Shown: piece after piece, positions 63,893 to 64,000 of the stretch | Layout of the letters: every line of letters begins with the position of its first letter | Position numbering within the stretch: position 1 is the first letter of the stretch | Source: Apostichopus japonicus | Taxonomy: Eukaryota > Echinodermata > Holothuroidea > Aspidochirotida > Stichopodidae | NCBI RefSeq assembly: GCF_037975245.1 | Contig: NC_092580.1 | Coordinates: 4,688,501-4,752,500 of the forward strand | Length of the DNA stretch: 64,000 nt | Direction: 5' to 3' | Translations under genes and position numbers: made by a program | The notes under the pieces: generated by a model | What the model saw: only the letters and a program-made list of their open reading frames with translations | The model's database searches: none | What the model was told of the DNA's origin: nothing

Positions 63893-64000
63893 TTCTCACA
63901 AAGTGGACAGGTACATCTGGGGTCAGGTTTATTACCCTCCTGAGGGACAGTAAGACCCTCCTCCCTCTTCCCGATACCCGTTTAATGAAAACAGCCAGAA
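63893..64000. other. Non-coding DNA at the window edge
   Basis: Contains the right-hand target duplication of the hAT-type element (63893-63900) and otherwise nothing recognisable. Confidence 0.55.

Overview
This is a 64 kb window of AT-rich animal nuclear DNA, almost all of it intronic or intergenic. There is no prokaryotic gene organisation, no rRNA and no convincing tRNA gene, and no single-exon gene of recognisable family. Long homopolymers, TA and TATG microsatellites, runs of 10 or more G or C, many minisatellites of 16 to 130 bp, and interspersed repeats with GACCTTTGACC-type motifs suggest a marine invertebrate. An echinoderm or related deuterostome is my best guess, but the sequence does not prove it.

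The one securely identified coding element is a 113-bp exon on the minus strand (49271-49383). It has canonical splice sites and encodes the start of a plexin PSI domain with the CGWC signature. The window therefore probably lies inside a long plexin gene transcribed right to left, with Sema exons expected at higher coordinates and IPT and cytoplasmic exons at lower ones. I could not recognise those other exons, so flanking introns of many kilobases are likely. A CpG-rich block sits about 0.4 to 0.8 kb downstream in the following intron (48481-48860).

On the plus strand, three short stretches have good acceptor and donor signals and open frames (14613-14674, 17519-17604, 55712-55767). The first two are compatible in phase. 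They are possible exons of an unrecognised gene, nested in or overlapping the plexin locus, and all are low confidence.

Layout by region: 0-14 kb is AT-rich with microsatellites (5.1, 11.6 kb) and small duplications and minisatellites (0.9, 8.9, 9.1-9.7 kb). 14-18 kb has the two plus-strand candidate exons, an 87-90 bp minisatellite and a cluster of ATGCAAAT octamers. 18-29 kb is AT-rich with a GGTAAC-rich zone and a degenerate 112-bp repeat. 29.6-30.4 kb is a 20-bp VNTR of about 43 copies. 30-48 kb is plain non-coding DNA with pyrimidine-rich tracts. 49.3 kb has the plexin exon. 53-64 kb is repeat-dense: 74-bp, 20-bp, 95-bp hairpin-bearing, 16-bp and 49-bp tandem arrays, a 1.2-kb insertion that splits the 49-bp array, and a complete non-autonomous hAT-type element with perfect 8-bp target duplications at the right edge.
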